Below are positions 33,214 to 45,729 of a stretch of DNA of 53,441 bases, piece by piece; positions within the stretch are counted from its first letter, which is position 1, and each line of letters opens with the position of its first letter. This stretch comes from Ophryocystis elektroscirrha (Eukaryota; Apicomplexa; Conoidasida; Neogregarinorida; Ophryocystidae), in assembly GCA_030141585.1 (NCBI GenBank), contig JAQIFP010000037.1:1-53441 (forward strand). The letters are read 5' to 3'. The position numbers were made by a program, and so were the translations under genes. The notes beneath the pieces are model-generated. The model ran no database searches. It was given only the letters and a program-made list of their open reading frames with translations, and had not been told where the DNA came from.

Positions 33214-34472
33214 ATGAAAGAAAATAAAGTAGATTGCACTAGCTTAAACCCAAATAGTGATTTTGATATTGAGACAGCTTCCTATGAATCAATTTTATTA
33301 AAATTTAGCGAATGTAAAGAAGATTTGGACTATTTACAATCTAACTTACACATTTCACCCAACGACCCTGTTAGACTATATCAATTGTTAAAGAAATTAT
33401 ATTACTTTAGGAATTGATCAAGTTATCCCAAAACTTAAAGGAACTTCTCAAGTTATACAGCGATCTCTTAGATCTTAAAAGTAAATTGTGTGATATACAA
33501 AATTTGACATTATATAGAACCACAAACTAACGAGGCTCATAATTTTATCAATGAGAATACAAGCAAGCAATGTGTTGCTGAAAATTGGTTTTGTTTCGCT
33601 CCTTACAAAAATGAACTTCGAGTTGGCAAAGTTAAAAGTCAAGAAAATGCTTATACAGTATGTTTATATAACTAAATTATGTTTTAGTTGATCGTTGAGT
33701 TTTTGGGATCAAAAATTTGTGAAAAGGTACCTGTATCAGAAGCAAAACTTATTCCCCCAGCAACTCCAGATCAATGTTTGCCAAATGTAAAGTGTTGGGT
33801 TTTAGATTCTACAAGCAAGTAAATAATTTGTGAAACATAAAATTAATAGCAAATGGAAGCCTGCAGAGATTACTCGTTACATATCGTCTGAAGAAGTACA
33901 CATCAAAACTTCTTCTCTCAATAGTTCAATAATTTCTATTAAAAACGTACGCTTCTTTATATGAAAACATCTACAAGATAACGCTGCAAGAACCTTACGT
34001 TTTACACAATTCATTGACTGATAATGAAAAAAAACGTACAAAAAAATTAAAAGAATCAAAAGATATCATAACGCCAGGAGGCTATAGAATTCCAGACTCT
34101 CTAAAGATAAATCCTCAAGATTCAGACAAAGTGAAATTATTAAAAAAAAAAAAAGCTCAGCTAATCAAAAAAGAACAACGACGGGTGCGTTTTAATTAGT
34201 TCATTTAATTTTTTCTTTTAAGAAAATGATTGAAGAAGAAGCTCAATCTAGAAAGAATAGCTGGAAAACTCATGCCGCTATAGCGATCAGAAAAAACTTT
34301 CGATTAAATAAGGAATCTATATTCTCAACATCGAATGAATTTGATGCGAAAGTTGGTGTTACAAATAGTGGTATTTAATGAATGGGCTGCTAAAATTATT
34401 GCAGGAAAAGGAATGACTAATTTTTCCAATCGTACCAGACACGTGTATAAATTGCAAGAAGAAGATTATTAA
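33214..34472 (+). CDS. SMNDC1: Splicing factor SPF30 / SMNDC1 (Tudor protein)
   Basis: SPF30 uses a Tudor domain to bind dimethyl-arginine on Sm proteins and is needed for tri-snRNP entry into the spliceosome. N-terminal helical part ESILLKFSECKEDLDYLQ, a Tudor-like region around WFCFAPYKNELRVGKVKS and KCWVLDSTSKWKPAEITRY, then a basic region and the diagnostic C-terminus SIFSTSNEFDAKVGVTNSG followed by KGMTNFSNRTRHVYK (human SIFASPESVTGKVGVGTCG...MTQYQD..KYNVRH). Several introns of about 30 nt were resolved; the last one (GTATTTAA...TTGCAG) splits the KVGV..G motif from KGMTNF. Two Tudor-like segments may be present; the second carries the best SPF30 spacing. The intervening exon near 33430-33500 is less certain. 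Confidence 0.85.
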
Positions 34473-34486
34473 GAGTTTTTTTTCAA

Positions 34487-35397
34487 ATGTCTTTTGATTT
34501 AGATCAAAGTCTTTCTAAAATTTTTCCGTATCCCGAAAATTTAGACTATTTGTTCGATTCAATTTTTCATTTTCTTTTTCATAGAAGTTCATTTTATGAT
34601 AATGATACCCAAAAGAATTTAGACGCTTTGCTATCTTCATTTTATAAATATCAGAAACTTAAAACTGATAAGCAGAACCAGTCTACTGAAAATAGTTGTA
34701 AAGCTAAAAAATCTTTAATTCAAGAAAAAAATGATCCTTCATGTAATAAACTAGAAGAAAATAGTGAATTACAAGAACCTATCAATAATGGAGGACAGAC
34801 TGATAAGTAAATAGATTTTCTGATTCATTTATGAACAGATATTCCTGGACTCAAACACTTGAAGTTGTAGATTTGTATTTTCTTGTTAAACCTTTGATTA
34901 AGTCACATCGCGACATTATGATCAAATATGATAATCTTAACTTTTTGCTTCAAATAAAAGATCAAGTTTATTTTGGTAATAAAATAATACTGTGTCAACG
35001 TTATGATTTTATAGAAGGAAAGTTTTCTTACCCCATCAAATCTAGCGAGTCGATTTGGACTTTGGAAGACTCGTATGTTGTACACCTGACTCTTGAAAAA
35101 AAAGATTCAATGAAATGGTGGGACTCAGTATTTGTGGGTGATCAAAAAATAGATGTTAAAAAAATTCAGCCAGAGGTAAATTTTTGCATGCATTACTAAA
35201 CAAGTCAGAATTCTAAGCTTTCTGACTTGGACTCAGATCTTCGGCAAACCGTAGAAAAAATGCTTGTTGATCAGCATCGCAAAAATGTTGGTGCAAATCA
35301 TAATCACTTGGATAAAAGTCAAATTTTAGAAACTTTCAAAAATCAGCACCCAACATTCGATTTTTCAAAAGCAAATATTAACTGGGGCTCTTCGTAA
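34487..35397 (+). CDS. NUDC: NudC-type dynein/Lis1 co-chaperone
   Basis: NudC works with Hsp90 to stabilise Lis1 and dynein. N-terminal helix-rich part DQSLSKIFPYPENLDYLFD, a charged linker, then a 32-nt intron and the CS (p23-like) domain: YSWTQTLEVVDLYFLVKPL, SSESIWTLEDSYVVHLTLEK, KWWDSVF. The C-terminus NSKLSDLDSDLRQTVEKMLV, then NHLDKSQILETFKNQHPTFD and FSKANINW is almost identical to animal NudC (NSKLSDLDSETRSMVEKMMYDQ; DFSKAKFN). Ends 56 bp from the convergent AdoMet decarboxylase gene. Confidence 0.96.
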
Positions 35398-35453
35398 TAA
35401 TGACTAAAAATTTTTGATTTAAATCTTTTTTTTTGTGAAATGAACTAGATCGT

Positions 35454-36561
35454 TCATTTGCATAATCTATACACAGCGTGAAATACGGAAAAATGAGCTC
35501 CAGCATGTTTTGAAATTATGCCTTCCAAGCAATAATTATTTTTAGTGATTATAGGTGGTGTATAATACATGCCATCAATGCTAATTTGAAGGTAATGAAT
35601 GACTTTAGGTTTCAAAGAATGAATAGACATTAGAAATGTTTTGTCACATACTCTGAAGTTTATATCAGAACATTCAATTGATGCATATGAAGTGTATTTT
35701 TCAGGACTTAAATGAACAGTTATCAAGCTTGAGTTTTGATGAGTTGTATCCATAGTTTGTAAAAGCATATTACATGAATAACCGCAGGGCTTGAACTTAT
35801 ACTCATCGACTATTTTATGATTAAGCTCAGTAAAAAAAAAAACTTTATAGACTTCAGAGTTAAGCTCTTGTGTATTTTCCCATAAAAACCTATTTGCACA
35901 CTCTTGGTCCATTTGAAAAAACAAAACTTCATTTATTTGACTTTTCCATTCGTTTAGATTGAATTGTTGCTCATCGTAATAACCACAAAGGAAAAAGTTT
36001 TTTTCGTAAAATGTTTTCAATAAACACTTTGAAAAATTATCGGATTTAAAAAGCCCCGATAAAAACATCGTTTCATCTTCTGTTGATTGGTGCGGATAAG
36101 ACTGTAATTGGGGAAATTGATACTGAAAGTGTGTGAACACTATCCAGGCAATACAGTCTGAAGTGAAATGCAATGATCTCAAATTTACCTTGTATGTTTT
36201 GAATGTTTTTTTCTAAAATTTATTTTAAACAATTGATAGTATTACTTTCAAAAAACGAATTTTCAAAATGATTTTTCGAAATTAATATGCCAAATATAGC
36301 TGGTACGCAAAGTAATGGGGTAGTAGTTCCGCAAGTTTTTAAAATCAATTTGTAGTCGTATATGAATAACGAACTTTCAGACAAAAGATATGCTGTACAT
36401 GTCGACGATGTTATTTTCGATATAATCTGACAAGCACTCCAATTAAGAATTTGCTGCCAAACTCGTTTATTTAAAAGCCTCAAGGACTTTATTGATTTTT
36501 TAAATTGTATTATTATTCTTTTTTCAACCCCTTCAAAATAACATGCACTACAAGATTGCAT
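35454..36561 (-). CDS. AMD1: S-adenosylmethionine decarboxylase proenzyme
   Basis: Makes decarboxylated AdoMet for spermidine synthesis. Pyruvoyl enzyme that cleaves itself at a serine. All key motifs are present: FEGVEK (active-site glutamates), LSESSLFIYDY with the ES|S processing site, LILKTCGTT with the catalytic cysteine, YPHQSTEDE (family YPH...E), FKPCGYSCNML with the catalytic serine (family NPCGYSMN), TVHLSPEKYTSYASIE with histidine and glutamate. Two introns (33 and 31 nt, near 36170-36230) must be removed to link SFFE to DCIAWIVFTHFQYQF, which restores the human alignment. It is monofunctional, with no fused ornithine decarboxylase as in Plasmodium and no sign of a trypanosomatid prozyme. 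No uORF was recognised. Confidence 0.96.
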
Positions 36562-36661
36562 CGATATTGAATTCGTTAAAATAAAAGGTACAACTAATCA
36601 TTTTTTTTTAAGATAGAAAAAAAATAAAAAATAATTTTTTTCAACAGGTGTACATATGGTT

Positions 36662-37715
36662 TCAAAAACTTGATGAAATCGGATCAAAATACGACAAAGT
36701 GTATGATTTCTTTAAATTGTTTTTTATTATTTTGAATTGAATACCTGCAAAATCATATATATGTCTTAAAAGCAATAAACTTATAGGTGATAATGCTTTA
36801 AAACTTATCTGAAATGACATAAACTAACGAAAGAAACTTACAGAATACTTTTTGCATTTATTATTCAATAGCATCATCATGATTAAAAGATGTTGACAAT
36901 CATAACCTCCCGGTGTATTATATTTGACATTCAAAATAAAATGTGTCAAACTATTTCCAAAACCTTGGTAATACTTATATTATTAAAACTTTACCGAATA
37001 CAAATTTATGCGATTTAACAAGAAGGTATTCATCAGTTTTTTTGTTCAAAGCATCTGTCGTTGTACTATAGACTGTAGAATCATTAATAATAAAATGTTT
37101 TCGGTTCTTTTTGTTGGGAATCGTGTGAGAAATTTTCTTTTTCAACAGCTGAAATTTTGAGACGTCAATGTGTTTTAAAAAATTGTTAGAAACTATTGTG
37201 TCGCATTCAAGTTCAAAGCTGCCTATACCCTCGCTGTTTAAAGAGTCTATTTTTAACTTAAACACTTCATTTCCTGATTTGGTACTAGAATTAATAGAGT
37301 GCAGTAACTCAGTGAATAAAAGATATTTGGAGCACAATTTGGATGTAATGTTATCAAAAATTAAACCTTTAAGTTTAAATTTACAAGGTTTGTTCAATAT
37401 GTTGACAATGAGTAGTAAGAATTCGAGGTAATAAGTTATGCAAACATCAGAAGAACATTCTAAATTGTATGTTCCTTCTATAAGTTGTCCAGGTTTGAGC
37501 ACTATTTTAGTTTGACTTTCATCAATTTGAATTGTCGTGTTTTTGCTTATGGAAACCAAAATTTTAAAAAGACTGTTTTCATGGGATAGTAAGCCTTGAC
37601 ACTTTGATCCTGTTTTTCGAATTTCGTCAATAATTATATTTTTATTAAAAGCAAACGCTAACAGTAATCGATATCGTAAAAATGCTGAGCCATAGTAAGT
37701 AATAAAGTTTTTCAT
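36662..37715 (-). CDS. RCL1: RNA 3'-terminal phosphate cyclase-like protein RCL1
   Basis: RCL1 binds Bms1 in the small-subunit processome for 18S rRNA maturation. First exon: RYRLLLAFAFNKNIIIDEIR, KTIQIDESQTKIVLKPGQLI (family RIEINQTGTTLYYQPG), CSSDVCITYYLEFLLL (family CSVLRGIGYYLESLL), FKLKGLIFDNITSK (family IVLRGVTND). Later exons, joined by introns of about 27 and 33 nt, give YNTPGGYDCQHLLIMMMLLN and ALSPISLLLLRHIYDFAGIQ (family LSPYTIEFLRHLKSFFQI). The C-terminal half is strongly diverged and shortened. The cyclase catalytic histidine is not apparent, which fits the RCL1 branch rather than RtcA. Confidence 0.85.
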
Positions 37716-37816
37716 ATAATTATTATATAACAGGATCGCTGTCCAAATTCCGATGTAAAGAAATAATTAGGAGAGCACTAACTAAAAACTAAAATTAAAA
37801 AAGTGATTTAGGCCTT

Positions 37817-38611
37817 TTAAATTCCGTTATTTTTTTTGTATTGGGGTTTCTTCTTCAAGCACGTTGCTAATGTCTGAATTCAGGATGTCTGAGCTCTAAA
37901 ATTACCATTATCATAGAACTTGAAATGATGAATGACAAAAAAAGTAGTATCCCAGACCATGATAATGAAATGCTTAAAAAAGTATACCACCTAGTAAATT
38001 AGATATTTCAGCAACATCTCATGTCATGTTTAAATTAAGCTATTAACATGTATCGCATTATTAAAACTACATGTAACAATATATATATTATTTATGTTTA
38101 TATGACTTATATACCATAATACTGCAGCTGTTGTTTGACACAAGCAAGATGAGTTTAACAAATATGTTCCGAAGCCAAGCCAAATTAAAGAAATCTATAA
38201 TATAAAATATTTAGAATAGAATAAATAACCAGTAAAGAGAGCAATTCAATTTTATTTAGACATCTAATTTATGTCAAATACTAACATGAAGCTCCTTACT
38301 TATACGGTAAATAATGTTTTAACGAATCAATAGCTAAAGTGGTTGGCGTAGACTAATGATACATATTATAGTGTGTTTTTTACCAGTAACACTATTGACA
38401 AAAATAATTAATAAATGCTTTACTTGCAATTATTTGATACAGAATCAAGTAACGATCGCAATAAAAATTTCTGTTCATTATAATTACAAAGATCTATGAT
38501 TAAATTAGCGTATAAACTCACTGTTGCAGTATCAGTAATGAAGTTCACAACAGTAAATGTCAGAAGGTAGTTATATATTAAAAAATCTTCTTCAATGTAA
38601 TTTGTTTTCAT
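37817..38611 (-). CDS. Putative multi-pass membrane protein, unrecognised
   Basis: Start MKTNYIEEDFLIYNYLLT, then exons TAIDSLKHYLP, CLNKIELLSLL, ISLIWLGFGTYLLNSSCLC, an apparently longer intron (about 120 nt), and WYTFLSISLSWSGILLFLSF leading to a lysine-rich tail (TCLKKKPQYKKNNGI). There are two or three hydrophobic helices; the basic tail after the last helix suggests a cytosolic C-terminus. An alternative last exon in another frame would end LEEETPIQKK. I do not recognise the family. The exon chain is long enough without stops to support a gene, but the junctions are provisional. Confidence 0.4.
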
Positions 38612-38687
38612 TTTGTAAAAAAAAAATTAAATAGCTCCCTTTTTTGATAATTATTAAATAATTTAAACGGGTTTAATCTGATCAAAA

Positions 38688-39279
38688 CTATGATTTAATT
38701 ACTATTACTCTAAAATGTAGACCAATTAACGAAAAAATGAAACATTTTAAATCCTGAATTAAATAATAGAAAACTCGCAATCCTTCTGAATTTTCACTTT
38801 TTTGAACGTCTGCCAAAGAGCCTATTTTGGAAGTCTAAGAAAAAGTAATAGGTGAATTTACATACTGTGAAAGATATGTGAGAACCTTGCAAAACTATTT
38901 CCAACTCTTGTCGTCCAACACGATCTGGTGCTGGCCACTTATTATCATCTTCTCTATGAATATGTGTTTAGTTTACAATTTGCTAGATTTGACGTACTTG
39001 AGGATTTCAGAATCTTTTATAATACGTTTAATTTCATTCAGTACTGCCTGGTTCAAAAACACTAATTCTGCTACAAGGCATAATAAGTACCTTCTTTTCG
39101 GATCATGGACTCATTTTTATAATTAGAGTTGTTAGCGTATCTTAATCTTCCTTCAGGTCTTATTTCAAATTCAAGGAACTCGTGCCCAAATTTTCCTTTA
39201 TGCCCAACACTAAAACTAATTTGATTATATTAACGTACTAATAGCGTAAATAAAACTCTGTTGAATTTGAATGTTTCAT
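38688..39279 (-). CDS. MAGOH: Mago nashi, exon junction complex core
   Basis: MAGOH with Y14 locks eIF4AIII on spliced mRNA. Five exons: [14 protein letters not shown], then [20 protein letters not shown] and [18 protein letters not shown], then [20 protein letters not shown], then [20 protein letters not shown], and [18 protein letters not shown] with [20 protein letters not shown]. This is one of the most conserved proteins in the window and fixes every junction without ambiguity. One intron is only 20 nt (39071-39090), the shortest I resolved. Its presence shows that an exon-junction system operates in this tiny-intron genome. The C-terminus is slightly extended (VIVIKS). It is divergent with glutathione synthetase (172 bp between starts). 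Confidence 0.97.
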
Positions 39280-39451
39280 TTATTCTTTTATTCAAATTCA
39301 AACTTTTTTGTTTAGTAGACTGTTAAAATCAGTTTTTTAATCTAATGAACCTCCTGTAGTATATTATCAAAGCTTAAATAAATTAGCACAAACAAATTTC
39401 ATAACAAAATAAAGTATAAACTTTCACGAATACAATTTAGAAGGTTTTATA
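39280..39451. promoter_or_regulatory. Divergent promoter between MAGOH and GSS
   Basis: 172 bp between the two start codons. AT-rich with a polyT tract; no specific element recognised. Confidence 0.4.
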
Positions 39452-41572
39452 ATGAATACATTAAATTACATACAATGGTACTCTCAATTATCTCAAAATC
39501 AAAAACAAATTCCTGAGAAGTTATCAGAGGACAGGTCGATAGAACTTTCACTAATGTACAATAAATGGAAAGATCTGATAACTTCATTCACAAGATGTCA
39601 TCCTATATGTATGCTTGATGATTCTTTTTTTCGCATACAATCTATACCATTTTCTCTGTTTCCAACTCCAGTATAACAGTTAAAATTTTGAAAATATATT
39701 TTTTAGTTTCCAAAAAGTTCTTACCAACAAGCAAATGAGTTGAGTGTATTGTTTACTGACTTGATTGCAAAAATCACTAGAGACCCTAAATGGATTTTAG
39801 ATTCTCTAAAAAAGTAAATTTCGGCGCTTATGTCACATACTATAGATCCGGCGAATTAGATTCTGATTTTACGAAAAAATTGCTTGATATAGCTAGCAGG
39901 TGTTACTGCTGTGGAAAAGGGGGGCGAGTAATGATTAACAGTAAAAAAAATTGCAGGATATACAAGAAGACATCAAGATTATGTTTATTCGTTCTGATTA
40001 CATGGTAGATGATGATTACGTTACTGAGTCGAAACTAAAGCAGGTTTATGATAATATGATAATATAATACCAAATAGGTTGAAGTAAATACAATTTCTTT
40101 GAGTTTTGTTGCTCTCAGCGACGTTATTTCAAATTTTCATAGGTAAGAAGAGTTTTTAATGAAAGTTAATATATATATATATTTTTAATATAACATTTTT
40201 AGAAATTCTCTTGATTTAATTAAACCAAGTTTAAAAAATTGTATACCAGAAAATCATACTCTCTCAAAGTTTGTAGAAGTAGGCAACTTCAATATTTCAA
40301 TATGATTTTAGTGCTTTAATGCTGCACATAAACTATATATCAATAAATATAACAAAAACTCAATATTTGATAAGACTCGTTTGGGCTATGCCGTATTAAT
40401 GGTGGTTTCTCCAGATGAAAGGAATGTTTTTGATCAAAGTCTTATGAAGTTCTATTTATCACAGTATGATATACACACAATTCGCTGGTACATTAAAACT
40501 TTATTAGACTTTATCAGCACTTTTGAAGAGCTAGTCAATATGTATCTTGTAAAATCTAATGGGAGCGTACAAAAGTTGATTGTTAAAGCAGACTCACTAA
40601 CAAAGTCTGATAAAAATGATGAAACGTTGCCCTTAAAAGGAAATCTTTGGATATACGATGAGTCAGCAAAGGGATACTGGGAAATGTCTATTATTTACTA
40701 CAGAACGGGTTACGATCCTAAAGATTATTTGAACGAAAAGTTAGTCAATTACTTTGAACGAAATATACAGTATTTGGCTTATGCGCGAAATTCTAGAAAT
40801 GACAAATGCGATCAAGTGTCCGAATATTTTAACTCATTTAGCTGGTTTGAAGAAGGCATGTGAATTTTTCACAAAATTGAATTAGATTCAATCATTATGG
40901 TGTGATAACCAAATACTTTCAAAATTTATACCGTCTGAAACACTCAGAAAAAAACTTCAAAATACGTTTATGAAGCAAATAGATACATCGTCTTATCCTA
41001 AAGATCCGTTAACAGTTTTATTAATAGAAGAAGCACTGCAAGTGAAACAAATAATTTAATTAAAACTTTTTGCAGAATCCCCAAAATTTTGTTTTAAAAC
41101 CTCAAAGAGAAGGGGGATCAAATAACTTTTATGATGAAGGTTTCAAAATTGTCAAATTGTATATTTTTTTAGAATTAAGAAATATATTGATTCAGATAAA
41201 AAACGATTGTGAGTCTGAGATTCCTTCCACTAGAGGGAAAAGTTTTATACTCATGGAAAAAATAAACGGTATAACAAATCCCGCAATTGTGATAAACCCT
41301 TCTTCAATTGATTCTTGCCCAGGATTCAAATTAATAGAAAAGTGCAAGTCTGAATATGGAACCTTTACGATTTGCTTAGAGTAAATTTACAATATATATT
41401 ACATGCGCTATAATAGAGATCAAAATAGATACTTTAATATGCATATTGGACACTTGTTGCGAACAAAGGTAATTTGAACCTTAAAGGAGTTTTTACGATT
41501 TAGAATTATTTGAATAATGAAGGCGGAATTGCAACAGGATACGCATTTTTAGATTCACCTCTATTATTATAA
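39452..41572 (+). CDS. GSS: Glutathione synthetase (eukaryotic type)
   Basis: ATP-dependent ligation of gamma-glutamylcysteine and glycine. About eleven exons. Start MNTLNYIQWYSQL; FSLFPTP-FPKSSYQQANEL (human SLFPSPFPRACFQQA), MFIRSDYMVDDDY, LKQVEVNTISLSF (human IEINTISASFGG), LGYAVLMVVSPDERNVFDQ (human AQEKERNIFDQ), KCPNILTHLAGLKK (human KCPDIATQLAGTKK), NFVLKPQREGGSNNFYDE (ATP-grasp), FILMEKI, then NMHIGHLLRTK and GGIATGYAFLDSP. The splice after LAGLKK uses a GC-AG intron (40856-40885): the donor reads AAG|GCATGT and the alignment to the human protein is gap-free across it. Together with glyoxalase II this shows an intact glutathione system. It converges with TFB1, 42 bp away. Confidence 0.96.
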
Positions 41573-41614
41573 CTTGTTACTCATTTAAATGGTTCATCTG
41601 TATAATGCATAGTT

Positions 41615-43064
41615 TTAATATGTTACTACATATAAGTTTAGATAGTCATAAAAGTTCGAAGCAATTCTTCCTGTTTCCAGTGTTGCACTAGATATTGCTA
41701 ACAAGTAAGATTTTGAATTGTGAAAACTAGCAAGCAAATTATCCTAAAACTTAAAACTTCGTAAAATAGCTTACGAATAAGGATTTGTAGTTGCTTATAT
41801 TTGTTGACAAATTTTTTATCAGTGCTCTGGTTTCAGTTAACTAATACCAGATAAATAAACTTAGAATAATTTTACATTGTTAACATTAGAATTCCAAAAT
41901 TCTTGTAAAAGATCAGCAATATGAATTTGACACCCTCCAACATCAGAAATAAATTGTTGGAACATGTTATTTTTAAGCAATTTCTGCACTTTTACTCGTA
42001 TTATCTTGAGAAACTACTCACAATCAGATGAGGAACCTTCAGCTCCTCCATGCTGGACTAGTTTTGTATTTAAAAGAAACGAGAATCTAGTGAGATATTT
42101 ATTCTCAGAAATCTGTATACATATTAAGCATCGAGTGAATGCGTACAATTTGGGTAGAATATTGTTGACATATTAACAGGCGATTAATTAAGGTTTCTTT
42201 GTAATTAGCTTTTTTTTTCACGTTTGATATGGGAGTTTCTAGTTTATTATTTAGGTGTAGAAATTTATATGGAACTAAACAATCCTTCTAAACTAATTGT
42301 AACTTCTAATCACTATACTTTTAGATCTGTCATGAATACATCATCAAACAGCCCATCGTTCTGTTTTGGTTGAAAGACATTTTCGTTATTCAATTTCTAT
42401 AATATAGACATACATACTCTCTTATACCATAATTGAATCTTCATTGATTTTCTCTAAACTCAATGCTAAGCCATTTTTATTAAAATTTGAATTAATGAAC
42501 TCTAAACTATTATCTTTCAAACCGTAACCTTTCAGATTGTGTGATAATTGTTAAGTAATACCTTCCCTGTTGAAATTCTCATTTAAAGATAAATCAATCA
42601 GTGCGTTTAAACCTAAAATTTTTGAATATAATAACAATTTTTACTTGGGTCCTGGGTAGAATTCGACATTGTTTTATATGTAGTGATTCCCTATGAAATC
42701 TTGCATGAAAAATGAATCATACATTTTCTTTGGAATTTTTAGCCTGATTGAAGATATTTTTTATTTTCGCGGAAAATTCAGCTAGAAATTTATCCAACGC
42801 GGCTGACTTAGTATTATCAGACTCATGAAATAGAACAGTTATTTGATTAAACCCTTTATTAGAATTTTTGAATTTAATTTGTAGTGAAGGAAGTTTGGGA
42901 TGTTGTCGATGAGCATGGTAGCTGTATAAGTTAAACTCTATTTTTTTATCAACACATTGGAATACCAACTCATTTGAATTGATATAAGCTTGGCAGTTAA
43001 TTTTAAAATCTTTAGCTTTAAGTTCACAAGCATATTTGTTGTTATTATTTATAGGTGAAATCAT
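41615..43064 (-). CDS. TFB1: TFIIH core subunit p62/Tfb1, shortened
   Basis: TFIIH scaffold subunit. The first exon is the PH-like domain: HPKLPSLQIKFKN, ITVLFHESDNTKSAALDKFL (human IQLQLVLHAGDTTNFHF...KDLLQQLL). After a 32-nt intron, LNALIDLSLNENFNREGYGL matches human [20 protein letters not shown]. A later exon, KETLINRLLICQQYSTQI, fits human AIIKRFNHHSAMVL, and MEELKVPHLI-KLLKNNMFQ with IHIADLLQEFWNSN fits the C-terminal helix region (human VAVGELLRHFWSC). At least nine introns of 28-37 nt. Both BSD domains, which lie between the PH domain and the LLDLTALED region in other p62 proteins, seem to be absent. Total about 360 residues against about 550 usually. Diverged, but the order of four independent matches makes this likely. 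Confidence 0.72.
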
Positions 43065-43258
43065 ATAAAATTCTGTTTACAGACTTGTGAATTTATCTAA
43101 AGTACTAAAGCATAAAAGCTTGTTGGAAAATTAGTTTTACAAAATTATTATTATTATTATTCCAGATTTAAATAAACTTGTTTAAAGATTAATTGAATGT
43201 TAGATAATTCATTAAAATGTCTAATATTTTCTAAATAATAAAAGTTGAAAATAGTTTA

Positions 43259-44974
<1,716 letters not shown>

Positions 44975-45390
44975 AGATTTGATTAGTCACAGACTAATGT
45001 ATTTTTATCACAAACCATAATAAAAATATGACAATCTCATAAGCAGATCAATTATGTAGAGAGTAACATATTAAGTTATTTAAAAAAATCAAATGTTCAG
45101 GTGTTTTCGTTTAGTTTTTAACTCTGCAATTTGAAAAAAATCCTGTGTACAGATATAAAAATCAGAGTTTTAAAAAATAATACACAAACAAATTCAAACG
45201 TTCTTACCGTGCGTGTAATGATTTTTTGTAAGATCTATTCTTTATATTGGATAATAATTTTTTACAACTTTGGTATCTAAATGACTTATTGTATTCATAT
45301 GTGTGTTTAAATTTTTCTGGGAAATATTGAATCAAAAACATGAATTAAAAAATAATCGAGTTTAGTCTAATCAATCCAAAAATGTTTAAG
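44975..45390. other. Intergenic spacer upstream of Rpt2
   Basis: AT-rich spacer with no recognisable exon. Contains the Rpt2 promoter region. Confidence 0.45.
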
Positions 45391-45612
45391 TTACGCTCTG
45401 TTTATAAAATACCATATGATAAACATATTTTTGTTGTTGAATTTCACTGTACGCAAATTTAATCCTTTTGTTTGAGGTATTACAATTTTTATAAAACTCT
45501 TTAGTTTTACAAATAGATAAAATTTATTAAAATTATTTATATCTAGTAATAGTATTTCTTTGTTAGTAAGATATACATACCACGTATATTTTTTTTGAAA
45601 CAGAGTTGTCAT
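45391..45612 (-). CDS. Short hypothetical ORF
   Basis: 73 residues from ATG 45612 (MTTLFQKKYTWYVYLTNKE). A GTATAT...CTAG intron could sit inside it. Basic and hydrophobic with no known motif. It may be a single exon of a small protein or chance; weak support. Confidence 0.2.
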   Translation of the reverse strand: MTTLFQKKYTWYVYLTNKEILLLDINNFNKFYLFVKLKSFIKIVIPQTKGLNLRTVKFNNKNMFIIWYFINRA

Positions 45613-45657
45613 AATGAATATGGCTGAAAAAGTAGATATACAGCTCAACTGACTTTA

Positions 45658-45729
45658 GGGCCAGTAGTGTAGTGGTATCACGTTCCGTTCGCAACGGCAA
45701 GGTCCCGGGTTCAAATCCCGGCTGGTCCA
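45658..45729 (+). tRNA. tRNA-Ala (anticodon CGC)
   Basis: 72 nt without intron. Acceptor GGGCCAG pairs with CTGGTCC and includes the G3:U70 wobble pair, the universal alanine identity element; discriminator A. The anticodon loop TTCGCAA gives CGC (codon GCG). The T arm is CCGGG-TTCAAAT-CCCGG. The D stem is only three pairs and the anticodon stem has one T-C mismatch (second pair), so it is slightly irregular, but identity, A-box and B-box are sound. Confidence 0.9.

Noticed and set aside
38878..39126. 82-residue plus-strand ORF
   Set aside because: It is the antisense of MAGOH exons, whose frame is fixed by one of the most conserved eukaryotic proteins.
41964..42176. Plus-strand ORF of 70 residues
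   Set aside because: Lies antisense to TFIIH p62 exons whose combined matches are stronger.
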